Positions 9,266 through 17,442 of a stretch of 64,000 nucleotides of DNA are shown one piece after another. The stretch is from positions 1-64,000 of the forward strand of contig JACKJP010000003.1 of the NCBI GenBank assembly GCA_020637895.1, written 5' to 3'. Under the pieces are notes generated by a model, which was not told the DNA's origin, did not search any database, and worked only from the letters and a program-made list of their open reading frames with translations. Every line of letters begins with the position of its first letter. Within the stretch, counting starts at the first letter, position 1. The stretch is from Rhodobiaceae bacterium (GTDB taxonomy: Bacteria > Pseudomonadota > Alphaproteobacteria > Rhizobiales > Tepidamorphaceae). The translations under genes and the position numbers were made by a program.

Positions 9266-10192
9266 TTAGCGACGGATGTTGAGGGTGAAGAGACCCTGCG
9301 GGCGCAGCATCAGGATGCCGACGACGGTGAGCAGGGTGAGAACCTTGGCCATCGAGCCGCTCATGAAGAACTCCATGGTCGACTGCGCCTGTGAGATGGT
9401 GAAGGCGGATGCGATGGTGCCGAGGAGGCTGGCCGCGCCACCGAAGACGACCACGAGGAAGGTGTCGACGATGTAGAGCTGGCCGGCGGTCGGTCCGGTT
9501 GACCCGATCATGGTGAATGCCGATCCAGCGATACCCGCGATCCCGCAGCCGAGGCCGAAGGTGATGCGATCGACCATCTTGGTATTGATGCCGACCGCAC
9601 CGGCCATGACGCGGTTCTGCATGACCGCGCGCACCTGCTTGCCCCAGCCGGAGCGGAACATGATCAGGTAGACCGCGACGGTGATGATGATCGTGAGGCC
9701 CATGACGAAGAGGCCGTTGATCGGAATTTCGATGATGTCGGTGAGGTTCACCGCGCCCAGCATCCACTCCGGCAGCGTCACGCCGACTTCACGGGCGCCG
9801 AAAACCGAGCGGTAGAACTGCTGGAGGATGAGCGAGAGGCCCCAGGTCGCCAGCAGCGTGTCGAGCGGTCGCTTGTAGAGGAAGCGTATCATTCCCCACT
9901 CGACCAATATTCCCAGCCCAAAGGACGCGCAGAAGGCCAACGCCATGGCAATAAAGAAGTAGATGGAGAACAGTCCGGGCAGATATGCGCTGAAGAATTG
10001 CGAGCAGAAATAGGTAACGTAGGCGCCGAGGATCATGAATTCGCCGTGCGCCATGTTGATGACGCCCATCTGGCCGAAAATGATTGCCAGGCCCAGAGCC
10101 ATCAGCACGAACACAGAGAACAGGATCAGTCCGGCAAAGCCCTGCATCGCCAGGATGGAGGTAAATTCGCCTATGGTGTAATCGCCAATCAT
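9266..10192 (-). CDS. urtB: Urea/short-chain amide ABC transporter, permease UrtB
   Basis: LivH-like inner-membrane permease of 308 residues. GLAIIFGQMGVINMAHGEF near residue 35 and ATWGLSLILQQFYRSVFGA in the middle are typical of UrtB. It starts about 114 bases after urtA, and that gap contains a strong stem-loop. GAGG precedes the ATG. Confidence 0.92.
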   Translation of the reverse strand: MIGDYTIGEFTSILAMQGFAGLILFSVFVLMALGLAIIFGQMGVINMAHGEFMILGAYVTYFCSQFFSAYLPGLFSIYFFIAMALAFCASFGLGILVEWGMIRFLYKRPLDTLLATWGLSLILQQFYRSVFGAREVGVTLPEWMLGAVNLTDIIEIPINGLFVMGLTIIITVAVYLIMFRSGWGKQVRAVMQNRVMAGAVGINTKMVDRITFGLGCGIAGIAGSAFTMIGSTGPTAGQLYIVDTFLVVVFGGAASLLGTIASAFTISQAQSTMEFFMSGSMAKVLTLLTVVGILMLRPQGLFTLNIRR

Positions 10193-10257
10193 CGCCGCCT
10201 CACGGAAGTTGGGTCCCCGAGCAAAGTCGGAAAGCGGTTTAAGTTCTTGGGAGAGGT

Positions 10258-10291
10258 CCGCTTTCCCGGCCGGAACCGACCGGGAAAGCGG
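10258..10291 (-). promoter_or_regulatory. 12-bp stem-loop between urtA and urtB
   Basis: CCGCTTTCCCGG (10258-10269) and CCGGGAAAGCGG (10280-10291) are perfectly complementary with a 10-base loop. On the minus strand no T run follows, so full termination is unlikely. Such hairpins after a binding-protein gene commonly protect the upstream mRNA or cause partial termination, which would give more UrtA than membrane subunits. That role is inferred from position. Confidence 0.65.
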
Positions 10292-10306
10292 GATGCGAAG
10301 AGCTGC

Positions 10307-11572
10307 CTATTGGTAGCCTTCCGGGAACGGATTGGGTTCCATCAGGTCCTTGGTCTCGTAGATCAGTTCGTACTGACCGTCCGTCTTGGCGCGGCCGATA
10401 CGGGTCTTTGACCAGAGGTGATGGTTCTCGTGGATCCGGACATAACCTTCCGGCGCGGTCGTCAGTTCGATGCCAGGCGAAGCAACCTTGATCTTGTCGA
10501 TGTCGAAGCTGCCGGCCTTCTCGACCGCTGCTTTCCACAGCCACGGACCCAGATAGGCGGCCTGCGTGACGTCGCCGATGACGATGTCCTTGCCCCACAT
10601 TGCCTTGAAGGCTTCGACGAACGCCTTGTTGTTGTCGTTGTCGAGGCTCTGGAAGTACTTCATGGAGGCGTAGGCGCCGACGATGTTTTCACCGCCGATA
10701 CCAAGGATTTCGTCCTCGGTGACGGAGATCGTCAGCAGGAGCGGGCTTTCCTTGGTCATGTCGATGCCGGCCGCCTTCAGCTGCTTGTAGAAGGCGACGT
10801 TCGAGCCGCCGACGACGATCGCGTAGATGACGTCAGGCTTCTTCAACTTGATCTTGTTGATGACCGAGTTGAACTGGGTGTGACCGAGCGGATAATACTC
10901 CTCGCCGACCACTTCCAGACCAAGCTTTTCGATGTGCTTGCGGGCGATCTTGTTCGACGTGCGCGGCCAGATGTAGTCGGAGCCGAGCAGGTAGAAGGTC
11001 TTGGCGCCCTTGGTCTTGGCGACCCAGTCGATGCCCGCGATGATCTGCTGGGTGGCTTCCTGGCCCGTGTAGATCACGTTCGGGGACTCTTCCAGGCCTT
11101 CATAGAAGGTCGGGTAGTAGAGCATGCCGTTGTACTGCTCGAAGACCGGCAGCACCGCCTTGCGAGAAGCCGAGGTCCAGCAGCCGAAGACCGCGGCAAC
11201 CTTGTCCTGCACCAGCAGCTTCTTCGCCTTTTCCGCGAAGGTCGGCCAGTCGGACGCGCCGTCTTCCTGGATGAACTCGATCTTGCGGCCGAGCACGCCG
11301 CCCGATGCGTTGATCTGGTCGATGGCGAGCTTTTCAGCCTGCACCGAGCCGGTTTCGGAGATGGCCATCGTGCCGGTCACCGAATGGAGGATACCCACCG
11401 TCACCGTGTCGTCGGTGACCGCGAGGCCCGTGGTGTTGATCTCCGCTGTGGGAGGCCCTTCGGCGGCAACCGGCCCCGCCGCCGCCATCATCAGCGGCAA
11501 GGCTGCCATGCCGGCCAGCACTGCGCGCCGTGTTCCGAACCGCCTTGGTCCGGACGTCCAGTCGTCAGTCAT
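10307..11572 (-). CDS. urtA: Urea/short-chain amide-binding protein UrtA (FmdD-like)
   Basis: Periplasmic substrate-binding protein of 421 residues, first gene of the operon. The amino end has a twin-arginine-like signal (RRFGTRRAVLAGMAALPLMM) ending near AAAGPVAAEG. The mature start DDTVTVGILHSVTGTMAISE and FGCWTSASRKAVLPVFEQY are characteristic of the UrtA/FmdD branch of the branched-chain amino acid binding family. AAGGGG precedes the ATG by about 8 bases. UrtA and FmdD cannot be separated by eye. The downstream fmdA and fmdB genes favour short-chain amides as at least one ligand. Confidence 0.92.
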   Translation of the reverse strand: MTDDWTSGPRRFGTRRAVLAGMAALPLMMAAAGPVAAEGPPTAEINTTGLAVTDDTVTVGILHSVTGTMAISETGSVQAEKLAIDQINASGGVLGRKIEFIQEDGASDWPTFAEKAKKLLVQDKVAAVFGCWTSASRKAVLPVFEQYNGMLYYPTFYEGLEESPNVIYTGQEATQQIIAGIDWVAKTKGAKTFYLLGSDYIWPRTSNKIARKHIEKLGLEVVGEEYYPLGHTQFNSVINKIKLKKPDVIYAIVVGGSNVAFYKQLKAAGIDMTKESPLLLTISVTEDEILGIGGENIVGAYASMKYFQSLDNDNNKAFVEAFKAMWGKDIVIGDVTQAAYLGPWLWKAAVEKAGSFDIDKIKVASPGIELTTAPEGYVRIHENHHLWSKTRIGRAKTDGQYELIYETKDLMEPNPFPEGYQ

Positions 11573-11919
11573 AAGTAGACCCCTTCATCTGTTTGCGTCT
11601 GCCTGTTAACGCTGGCTTTTGATCGCCAACTGCACGAATTTTCGGCAGTGATTGTGCAGTGCAGCAATGGGGTGATTGACGTATGTCGAGTGGGGTGATG
11701 TGCGCATACCATGGTGTCACAAATGCGCAGGGTTCCATTTAACTATATGAAAAATATGGAATATCAATTCGGTGATTGAGGGCATCTGTTGCCGCTCAAT
11801 CAATGCTGCACGTGCGAAGGGTTTTTTCGCGAAAGTGGTCCGAAACTTGCTACAGTAAAATATGCCGGGGGTTTGGGCAAAGCGCTGCCGGGGGGCGGTG
11901 CGAACAGGCGGAAGATGAT
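11573..11919. promoter_or_regulatory. Divergent control region between the amide operon and the permease-kinase gene
   Basis: This 347-base gap has no gene of its own and carries several repeats. GGGGTGAT occurs twice in the same orientation (11669-11676 and 11692-11699, 23 bases apart), and the related GGTGATTGA recurs at 11771-11779. TGCGCAT (11701-11707) and ATGCGCA (11723-11729) form an inverted repeat whose centres are 22 bases apart. CTGCAC (11630-11635) and GTGCAG (11654-11659) form another. They are plausible sites for the LuxR-type regulator at 15339. I found no clear sigma54 element. Confidence 0.45.
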
Positions 11920-14900
11920 GTGTACGCAGTAAGAATCCCACGTAATCGCCGGACCTATAACAAATGGGTCGCGAACGAGACGCTGGAAGATTATGCGCTC
12001 CGCTTCACCTCGTACGGGGTCAGGCGATTCTCGAGCTGGAGAATCGCGAACACGGCGATCGGCGGCGTTTCGTTTCTCGCTCTTGAGGCGATTGGCGGCG
12101 CGATCACCCTCAACTACGGCTTTTCCAATGTGACGATCGCCGTCCTGGTGACCGCGACGCTGATCTTTCTTGCCGGCATCCCGATTTCCTACAACGCGGC
12201 CAAGTTCGGCATCGATATCGATCTGCTCACCCGCGGCGCCGGCTTCGGCTATATCGGATCGACGATCACATCGCTCGTCTATGCCAGCTTCACGTTCATT
12301 TTCTTCGCCATCGAGGCCGCGATTGTCGCGACAGCGCTACAGCTCTGTCTGGGTATACCCCTTTGGCTCGGCTACATCATCAGCGCGCTGGTCGTCATAC
12401 CGCTGGTCACCCATGGTGTGACGTTCATCAGTCGGTTTCAGGCCTGGACGCAGCCGTTCTGGATCATCCTGCAGTTGCTGCCGTTCATCTTCATCCTGTC
12501 CATGAGCATGGAGCCGGTCCGCCAATGGTCCGGCTATACGGGGCTTTACGGGCATCTTGGGGGCGAGGTCAGCATTGCCCACTTCGGAGCTGCGTCCGCG
12601 GTACTTTTCTCGCTCGTCGCACAGATCGGCGAACAGGTTGATTATCTCCGCTTCCTGCCGCGCCGCCGGGCGGGCAGGCGGCTTGCCTGGTGGACGGCGC
12701 TCATGTGCGCCGGGCCCGGATGGATCGTGCTTGGCGCGATCAAGATCATGGCGGGCTCCTTCCTGGCATTCTACGCTTTCCAGCATGGCGTCGATTTTGC
12801 CGAGGCATCCGACCCGACGCGGATGTATCTGACGGTGTTCCAGCAGATGATCTCGACGCCGGAATTCGCGCTCGGCGTGACCGGATTTTTCGTCGTCATT
12901 TGCCAGTTCAAGATCAACGTCACCAATAGCTACGCCGGCTCCATCGCGTGGTCGAACTTCTTTTCACGGTTGACCCACAGCCATCCAGGCCGCGTCGTGT
13001 GGCTGGTGTTCAACGTGCTCATCAGCCTGCTGCTGATGGAATTCGGCATCTACAAGGCGCTGGAGAACATTCTCGGCCTTTATTCGATTGTCGCTGTGGC
13101 ATGGGTCGCGGCGATCGTTTCCGATCTCGTCATCAACAAGCCGCTCGGCCTTTCGCCCCGGCATATCGAGTTCAAGCGGGCCCATCTCTACGACATCAAT
13201 CCGGTCGGATTCGGCTCGATGTGCGTCGCGGTGGCCGCCGCGCTGCTGGCCTATTTCGGTGTCTTCGGCGAGACGATGTCGAAGCTTTATTCCTACGTCG
13301 CGCTGGTGACGGCGTTCGGTCTCGTTCCTGTCCTCGCGCTCGTCACGCGCGGCCGCTACTACATTGCGCGTCAGCCGGCGACCGAATGGGGCGGCAAGGA
13401 AAAGATCGAATGCTGTATCTGCGAATACACGTTCGATGCCGAGGACATGGCCAGGTGCCCGGTCTATTCGGGCCCGATCTGCTCGCTCTGCTGCTCGCTG
13501 GATGCGCGATGCGGGGACAGCTGCAAGACGGATGCACGTCTTGGCGATCAGCTGCGCGTGTTTGCCCGCGGTTTCCTGCCCATGCCAATCGCCGACTGGG
13601 TCGGCGGCTCGCTGGCGCGATATCTTGCGCTCATGACGCTGGTGATAACCGTCGTCGGCATGGTGTTCGGTCTGATCTATGTGCAGAGCACGATCGACGG
13701 CTCGATCCCAAAAGAGGTGATCGCGCTGACGCTGACCAAGCTCTTTGCGATTATCGTCGTCATCTCCGGCATCGTCGTGTGGCTATTCGTCCTTGCGCAG
13801 GACAGCCGGCGCTTTGCGGAGGAGGAAGCGCGGCGTCACACCCATCTGCTGATGAACGAAATCCACGCCCATCAGGAGACGGACCGCCAGCTTCAGCGGG
13901 CCAAGGAGCGGGCAGAATCGGCAAATCAGGCAAAGAGCAAATATGTGGTCGGTCTGAGCCATGAACTCCGCACCCCGCTCAACGCCATTCTGGGCTATGC
14001 GCAGTTGCTGGAGCGCCAGAAGGGCGCCGCATCTCTGGTCACCAACGCGGCGCGCACGATAAAGCGCAGCGGCGAGCACCTGGCAGGCATGATCGAGGGG
14101 CTGCTGGACATCTCCAAGATCGAAGCGGGAAAGATGGAGATATACCGCGGCCGCACGGCGCTGCGCCCCTTCCTCGATCAGATCGTCGACATGTTCACGT
14201 TGCAGGCGCAGGCGAAGAACATCGCATTCCAGTTCGAGGCGTCAGGGGCGATGCCCGATCACGTCTATACGGACGAGAAGCGGCTGCGTCAGGTGCTGAT
14301 CAACCTGCTTTCGAACGCCATCAAGTTTACCGCCGTCGGCACCGTCAGCTTCAAGATCAGTTATCGCAACCAGATCGCGACCTTCATCATCGAGGACACG
14401 GGGATCGGCATCAGGCCTGATGATATCGAGCGGATCTTCCTGCCTTTCGAGCGCGCGGACCCGCCGGCCGGAACGCAGCAGGCACCGGGCACTGGGCTCG
14501 GCCTGACGATTACCCGTTTGCTGGTCGACATCATGGGCGGCGATCTGGCCGTATCGAGCCGGCCGGGCAAGGGCACGAGTTTCACGCTGCGGCTGATGTT
14601 GTCTTCAGCCGGGCATGGGGATGAGCCGGCGTCGAGCGTCAGGGCGGTCAGCGGTTACGAAGGGCCGCGCCGGACGGTTATGGTCGCCGATGACGATCCG
14701 GCGCACCGCAGGCTTGTTGAAGATCTTTTGCGTCCCCTGGGCTTTCTGGTCATCAGCGTCGCCGACGGCACCGAATGCCTGTCTGCGCTGTCGCTGGAAG
14801 ATCCGGACATCGTGCTGCTCGACATCACCATGCCCGGCCTGTCCGGTTGGGAGACCGCATCGCGCATTCGCCGCCGCTATGGGCCGGAACTGCCGATCCT

Positions 14901-15342
14901 GATGATTTCCGCCGATGCGGGTCAGGAGCGGACGAAGCCGGAAAACACGCTGCTGCACGATGGCTATCTCATCAAGCCTTTCATGCTGGACGACCTGCTG
15001 GAACAGTTGGGTTCCCTGTTGTCGCTGACGTGGTCCTACGCGGATCTGGCTGCGCAGAACACCGGCGTTCCGCCGGTATTCGCACCGGACGAACTTCCGC
15101 CCGCCGAACAGCTGAAACAGTTGCATACGCTGGGCAAGGCTGGTCTGGTGCGGTCCCTGGATGCAACGCTCGGCGATCTGGAGCGCTCCTCGCCCCATTC
15201 GGCGAGATTCGTGCGGCATCTGCAGAGCCTGCTGGCAACTTATCGCATGGGCGATTTTGTCGCAGCGATAGAGATGGCATCCGGCGCCGGCGCACACGAG
15301 GATGACGCCGAAGAAGCGGGAACACAGGAGGCAGTATCTTGA
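11920..15342 (+). CDS. NCS1-type permease fused to a hybrid histidine kinase (transporter-sensor)
   Basis: About 1140 residues from GTG 11920, which has GCGGAAG five bases upstream; a TTG at 11776 would add an unlikely Arg/Cys-rich tail. Residues about 20-480 are a multi-helix permease resembling NCS1 cytosine/allantoin/hydantoin transporters. Residues 498-535 hold nine cysteines (498, 499, 501, 513, 521, 524, 525, 531, 535), like a metal-binding module. Two further membrane helices follow (about 568-588 and 604-627). The kinase has the H-box SHELRTPLN with His681, the N-box NLLSNAIKFT, DTGIGI and GTGLGL. A receiver domain has Asp968 and Lys1019, followed by a helical tail. It is divergent from the amide-transport operon and coupled to a response regulator, so I infer a sensor of amides, ureides or nucleobases. 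Confidence 0.88.
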   Translation: MYAVRIPRNRRTYNKWVANETLEDYALRFTSYGVRRFSSWRIANTAIGGVSFLALEAIGGAITLNYGFSNVTIAVLVTATLIFLAGIPISYNAAKFGIDIDLLTRGAGFGYIGSTITSLVYASFTFIFFAIEAAIVATALQLCLGIPLWLGYIISALVVIPLVTHGVTFISRFQAWTQPFWIILQLLPFIFILSMSMEPVRQWSGYTGLYGHLGGEVSIAHFGAASAVLFSLVAQIGEQVDYLRFLPRRRAGRRLAWWTALMCAGPGWIVLGAIKIMAGSFLAFYAFQHGVDFAEASDPTRMYLTVFQQMISTPEFALGVTGFFVVICQFKINVTNSYAGSIAWSNFFSRLTHSHPGRVVWLVFNVLISLLLMEFGIYKALENILGLYSIVAVAWVAAIVSDLVINKPLGLSPRHIEFKRAHLYDINPVGFGSMCVAVAAALLAYFGVFGETMSKLYSYVALVTAFGLVPVLALVTRGRYYIARQPATEWGGKEKIECCICEYTFDAEDMARCPVYSGPICSLCCSLDARCGDSCKTDARLGDQLRVFARGFLPMPIADWVGGSLARYLALMTLVITVVGMVFGLIYVQSTIDGSIPKEVIALTLTKLFAIIVVISGIVVWLFVLAQDSRRFAEEEARRHTHLLMNEIHAHQETDRQLQRAKERAESANQAKSKYVVGLSHELRTPLNAILGYAQLLERQKGAASLVTNAARTIKRSGEHLAGMIEGLLDISKIEAGKMEIYRGRTALRPFLDQIVDMFTLQAQAKNIAFQFEASGAMPDHVYTDEKRLRQVLINLLSNAIKFTAVGTVSFKISYRNQIATFIIEDTGIGIRPDDIERIFLPFERADPPAGTQQAPGTGLGLTITRLLVDIMGGDLAVSSRPGKGTSFTLRLMLSSAGHGDEPASSVRAVSGYEGPRRTVMVADDDPAHRRLVEDLLRPLGFLVISVADGTECLSALSLEDPDIVLLDITMPGLSGWETASRIRRRYGPELPILMISADAGQERTKPENTLLHDGYLIKPFMLDDLLEQLGSLLSLTWSYADLAAQNTGVPPVFAPDELPPAEQLKQLHTLGKAGLVRSLDATLGDLERSSPHSARFVRHLQSLLATYRMGDFVAAIEMASGAGAHEDDAEEAGTQEAVS

Positions 15343-16247
15343 ATGCGGCAACGCATGTCCTGCTCGTAGACGATTCACCCGATACGCTCGGCATGCTGAC
15401 CGATGCGCTCAAGATTTCCGGTTGCGATGTCTCGGTCGCCACCAGCGGGCGTGACGCGCTGGCGCTGGCCGAGACGCAATTGCCTGACATCGTGCTGATG
15501 GATGCGATGATGCCGGGTATGGACGGGTTCGAAACCTGTGCGATCTTGAAAAACGAGCGCGATTTCGGGGACGTTCCGGTGATCTTCATGACCGGGTTCA
15601 ACGAAAGCGAGCATGTGGTGCGCGCGTTCGCGGCGGGCGGGGTCGATTTTATCCCCAAGCCAATCCCGCTCGACGAGCTCTTTGCGCGCATCAAGGTGCA
15701 CCTCGCCAACGCCCGCAAGGCCCGTTCAGCGCGCAAGGCGCTCGATGTAACGGGGCGGCGTATCGTTGCCTGCAGCACTTCCGGCGAGATCATGTGGTCG
15801 ACCCCGCAGGCGGCGAGCCTGCTCAATCGCGCCGGTCTTCATGGCGACGAAGGTGACCGGCTCCCCTGGGACGTCGTCGGATGGCTTGGCGAAAAGAAGT
15901 CGGGCGCCGGCGCCAACGAGCCGCCGCTGCGGCTGAAGCGCAATGCGGCATGCCTCGAATTCACGCTGCTTGATCGTTTGCCGGACGGTGAAATTCTCCT
16001 CAGCCTCGCCGATTGTCATCAGGGGACGCAGGAGGAGCGGCTCGCCAACGCATTCCAGCTCACGCTTCGCGAGGCCGAGGTGCTGCTGTGGATCACTCAT
16101 GGAAAGTCGAACAAGGAAATCGCCGAGATTCTGAAAATCTCGCCGCGCACCGTCAACAAGCACCTGGAACAGATATTCACCAAGCTGGGGATCGAAAACC
16201 GCACTGCCGCGGCGACCATGGCGGTCCGGGTGCTCTGGGGCGAATAG
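15339..16247 (+). CDS. LuxR/NarL-type response regulator
   Basis: A 302-residue regulator. The receiver domain has the acidic pair Asp11-Asp12, phosphoacceptor Asp55 in VLMDAMMPGMDG and Lys107 in FIPKP. A PAS-like linker spans about residues 130-220 (IVACSTSGEIMWSTPQAASL). The carboxy end is a LuxR helix-turn-helix (LTLREAEVLLWITHGKSNKE, then KISPRTVNKHLEQIFTKLG). The TTG start at 15339 has GGAGG 8-12 bases upstream and overlaps the kinase stop, so translation is probably coupled. It is the likely output of the permease-kinase, and the amide operon is its most obvious target. Confidence 0.88.
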   Translation: MNAATHVLLVDDSPDTLGMLTDALKISGCDVSVATSGRDALALAETQLPDIVLMDAMMPGMDGFETCAILKNERDFGDVPVIFMTGFNESEHVVRAFAAGGVDFIPKPIPLDELFARIKVHLANARKARSARKALDVTGRRIVACSTSGEIMWSTPQAASLLNRAGLHGDEGDRLPWDVVGWLGEKKSGAGANEPPLRLKRNAACLEFTLLDRLPDGEILLSLADCHQGTQEERLANAFQLTLREAEVLLWITHGKSNKEIAEILKISPRTVNKHLEQIFTKLGIENRTAAATMAVRVLWGE

Positions 16248-16310
16248 CCAGCGTCTTTCGATGGCCTGCCGATCCATTTATCGGGCAACGCCGCTACATT
16301 CCCGACCATC

Positions 16311-16364
16311 CATATTGAAATGTCTCAACCATTGACCCAAAATAGGGCCGGTTGATTCAATATG
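16311..16364. repeat. Bulged 54-base inverted repeat upstream of the DUF7065-kinase operon
   Basis: Outer arms CATATTGAA (16311-16319) and TTCAATATG (16356-16364) are perfect complements. Inner arms TCAACC (16325-16330) and GGTTGA (16350-16355) are also perfect. A five-base bulge (16320-16324) interrupts the left side, and CCC/GGG can pair inside the loop. There is no T run on either side, so a plain terminator is unlikely. It lies 92 bases before the start of the next operon and could be an mRNA structure or paired protein sites. Confidence 0.6.
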
Positions 16365-16455
16365 CCTTGTCAGTCCTCCCGCAGAAGAGGTCGACCGGTA
16401 TGGAAACGCTTCCGGCAGCGCACCCGCGCTTCGGTTCCCAGGGAAAACAAGAACC

Positions 16456-17442
16456 ATGATTGTAGAATCGGACACGGAATTTCACCCGCGCGATCCGAAC
16501 GACCGGATATGGACCGAGACGACCTATGTGGCGTTTCACGTTCCCGAGGCCAATCTGCTCGGCACGATATATGTCCTTGCAAGGCCGAATGCGGGGGTGG
16601 CCATGTCGTCCGTCGTCGTTGCGCGGGGCATGCGCCGGCGCCAGTACGAGATCGACTTCTGCGACCCGCAGATCCACCTCCCATGTCCGGCGTCATACAG
16701 CAAATTCGATCTTGAGAACGGGTTGTCGCTGGAAGCCCGTTCTTTGACGGACTGGCACTTCCAGTATGAGCACAAGCTGGGCAATTGCAGCCTCGATCTG
16801 GAACTCAAGGCGCTGCACCATCCATTCGATCCGTCCGATCCCGATCAGACGCCACTTGCGAAGAAGGCAGACAAGGGAAAGCTCGATCCGAGGGTTGGCG
16901 ATGCGTGGTCAAACGGTCATTTTGACATCAAGGCCCACATAACGGGCGAATTGACCCTGAACGGAAAGCGCTACGCGGTCGATTGCTTTGACGGCATGGA
17001 CCGAAGCTGGGGGCCGCGAAACGAAACGCCGGACCGCGCGACGTCCTACATTTCGGTGAACATGGGCGAAGACCTCGGCATGTGGCTGACCATGCTGCTC
17101 AAATTCGGTGAGGATGGCGAAGTCATCTACGACAGGATCCTCAGCGGCTTCATCGTCGAACATGGCAGGATAACGCCGGTCGTCGATGCAAGGGTCGAGG
17201 CGACGACGGTCGAAATGCTCGCAACCGGCGACCACATCGTCGTCACCGACGCCAACGGACGAACGCTGGAATTCTTCGGCACCGCCATCTGCACCCGGCC
17301 GCTTGGATCCTTCAATCCGTCGATTGCCGCTTTCATCTCGCTGATGCGCTACCACTGGGGCGACAAGGTCGGGTATGGCGGGCACGGCAAGCTTTACGGT
17401 CTGTCTTATCTGGCAAAGAACCTGCCGCATCGGGGGATATGA
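16456..17442 (+). CDS. AttH-like / DUF7065-type protein of unknown function
   Basis: A 328-residue soluble protein with no signal peptide or membrane segment. The layout (an amino half with ETTYVAFHVPEANLLGTIYV, a middle FDGMDRSWGPRNETP and a carboxy GYGGHGKLYGL) resembles the two-lipocalin AttH/DUF7064-DUF7065 proteins. The assignment is from memory of the family and is tentative. It is the first gene of a three-gene operon and overlaps the kinase-like gene by four bases (ATGA). No catalytic function can be stated. A lipid, terpenoid or other hydrophobic ligand is possible by analogy with the lipocalin fold only. Confidence 0.75.
   Translation: MIVESDTEFHPRDPNDRIWTETTYVAFHVPEANLLGTIYVLARPNAGVAMSSVVVARGMRRRQYEIDFCDPQIHLPCPASYSKFDLENGLSLEARSLTDWHFQYEHKLGNCSLDLELKALHHPFDPSDPDQTPLAKKADKGKLDPRVGDAWSNGHFDIKAHITGELTLNGKRYAVDCFDGMDRSWGPRNETPDRATSYISVNMGEDLGMWLTMLLKFGEDGEVIYDRILSGFIVEHGRITPVVDARVEATTVEMLATGDHIVVTDANGRTLEFFGTAICTRPLGSFNPSIAAFISLMRYHWGDKVGYGGHGKLYGLSYLAKNLPHRGI

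Noticed and set aside
10307..11572. Branched-chain amino acid binding protein LivK
   Set aside because: The fold is shared, but TVGILHSVTGTMAISE and the urtBCDE-fmdA context identify the UrtA/FmdD branch.
11776..11919. Amino-terminal extension of the permease-kinase from TTG 11776
   Set aside because: The extra 48 residues are Arg, Cys and Gln-rich, lack a ribosome binding site and cover the repeat-rich control region. GTG 11920 has a good site.
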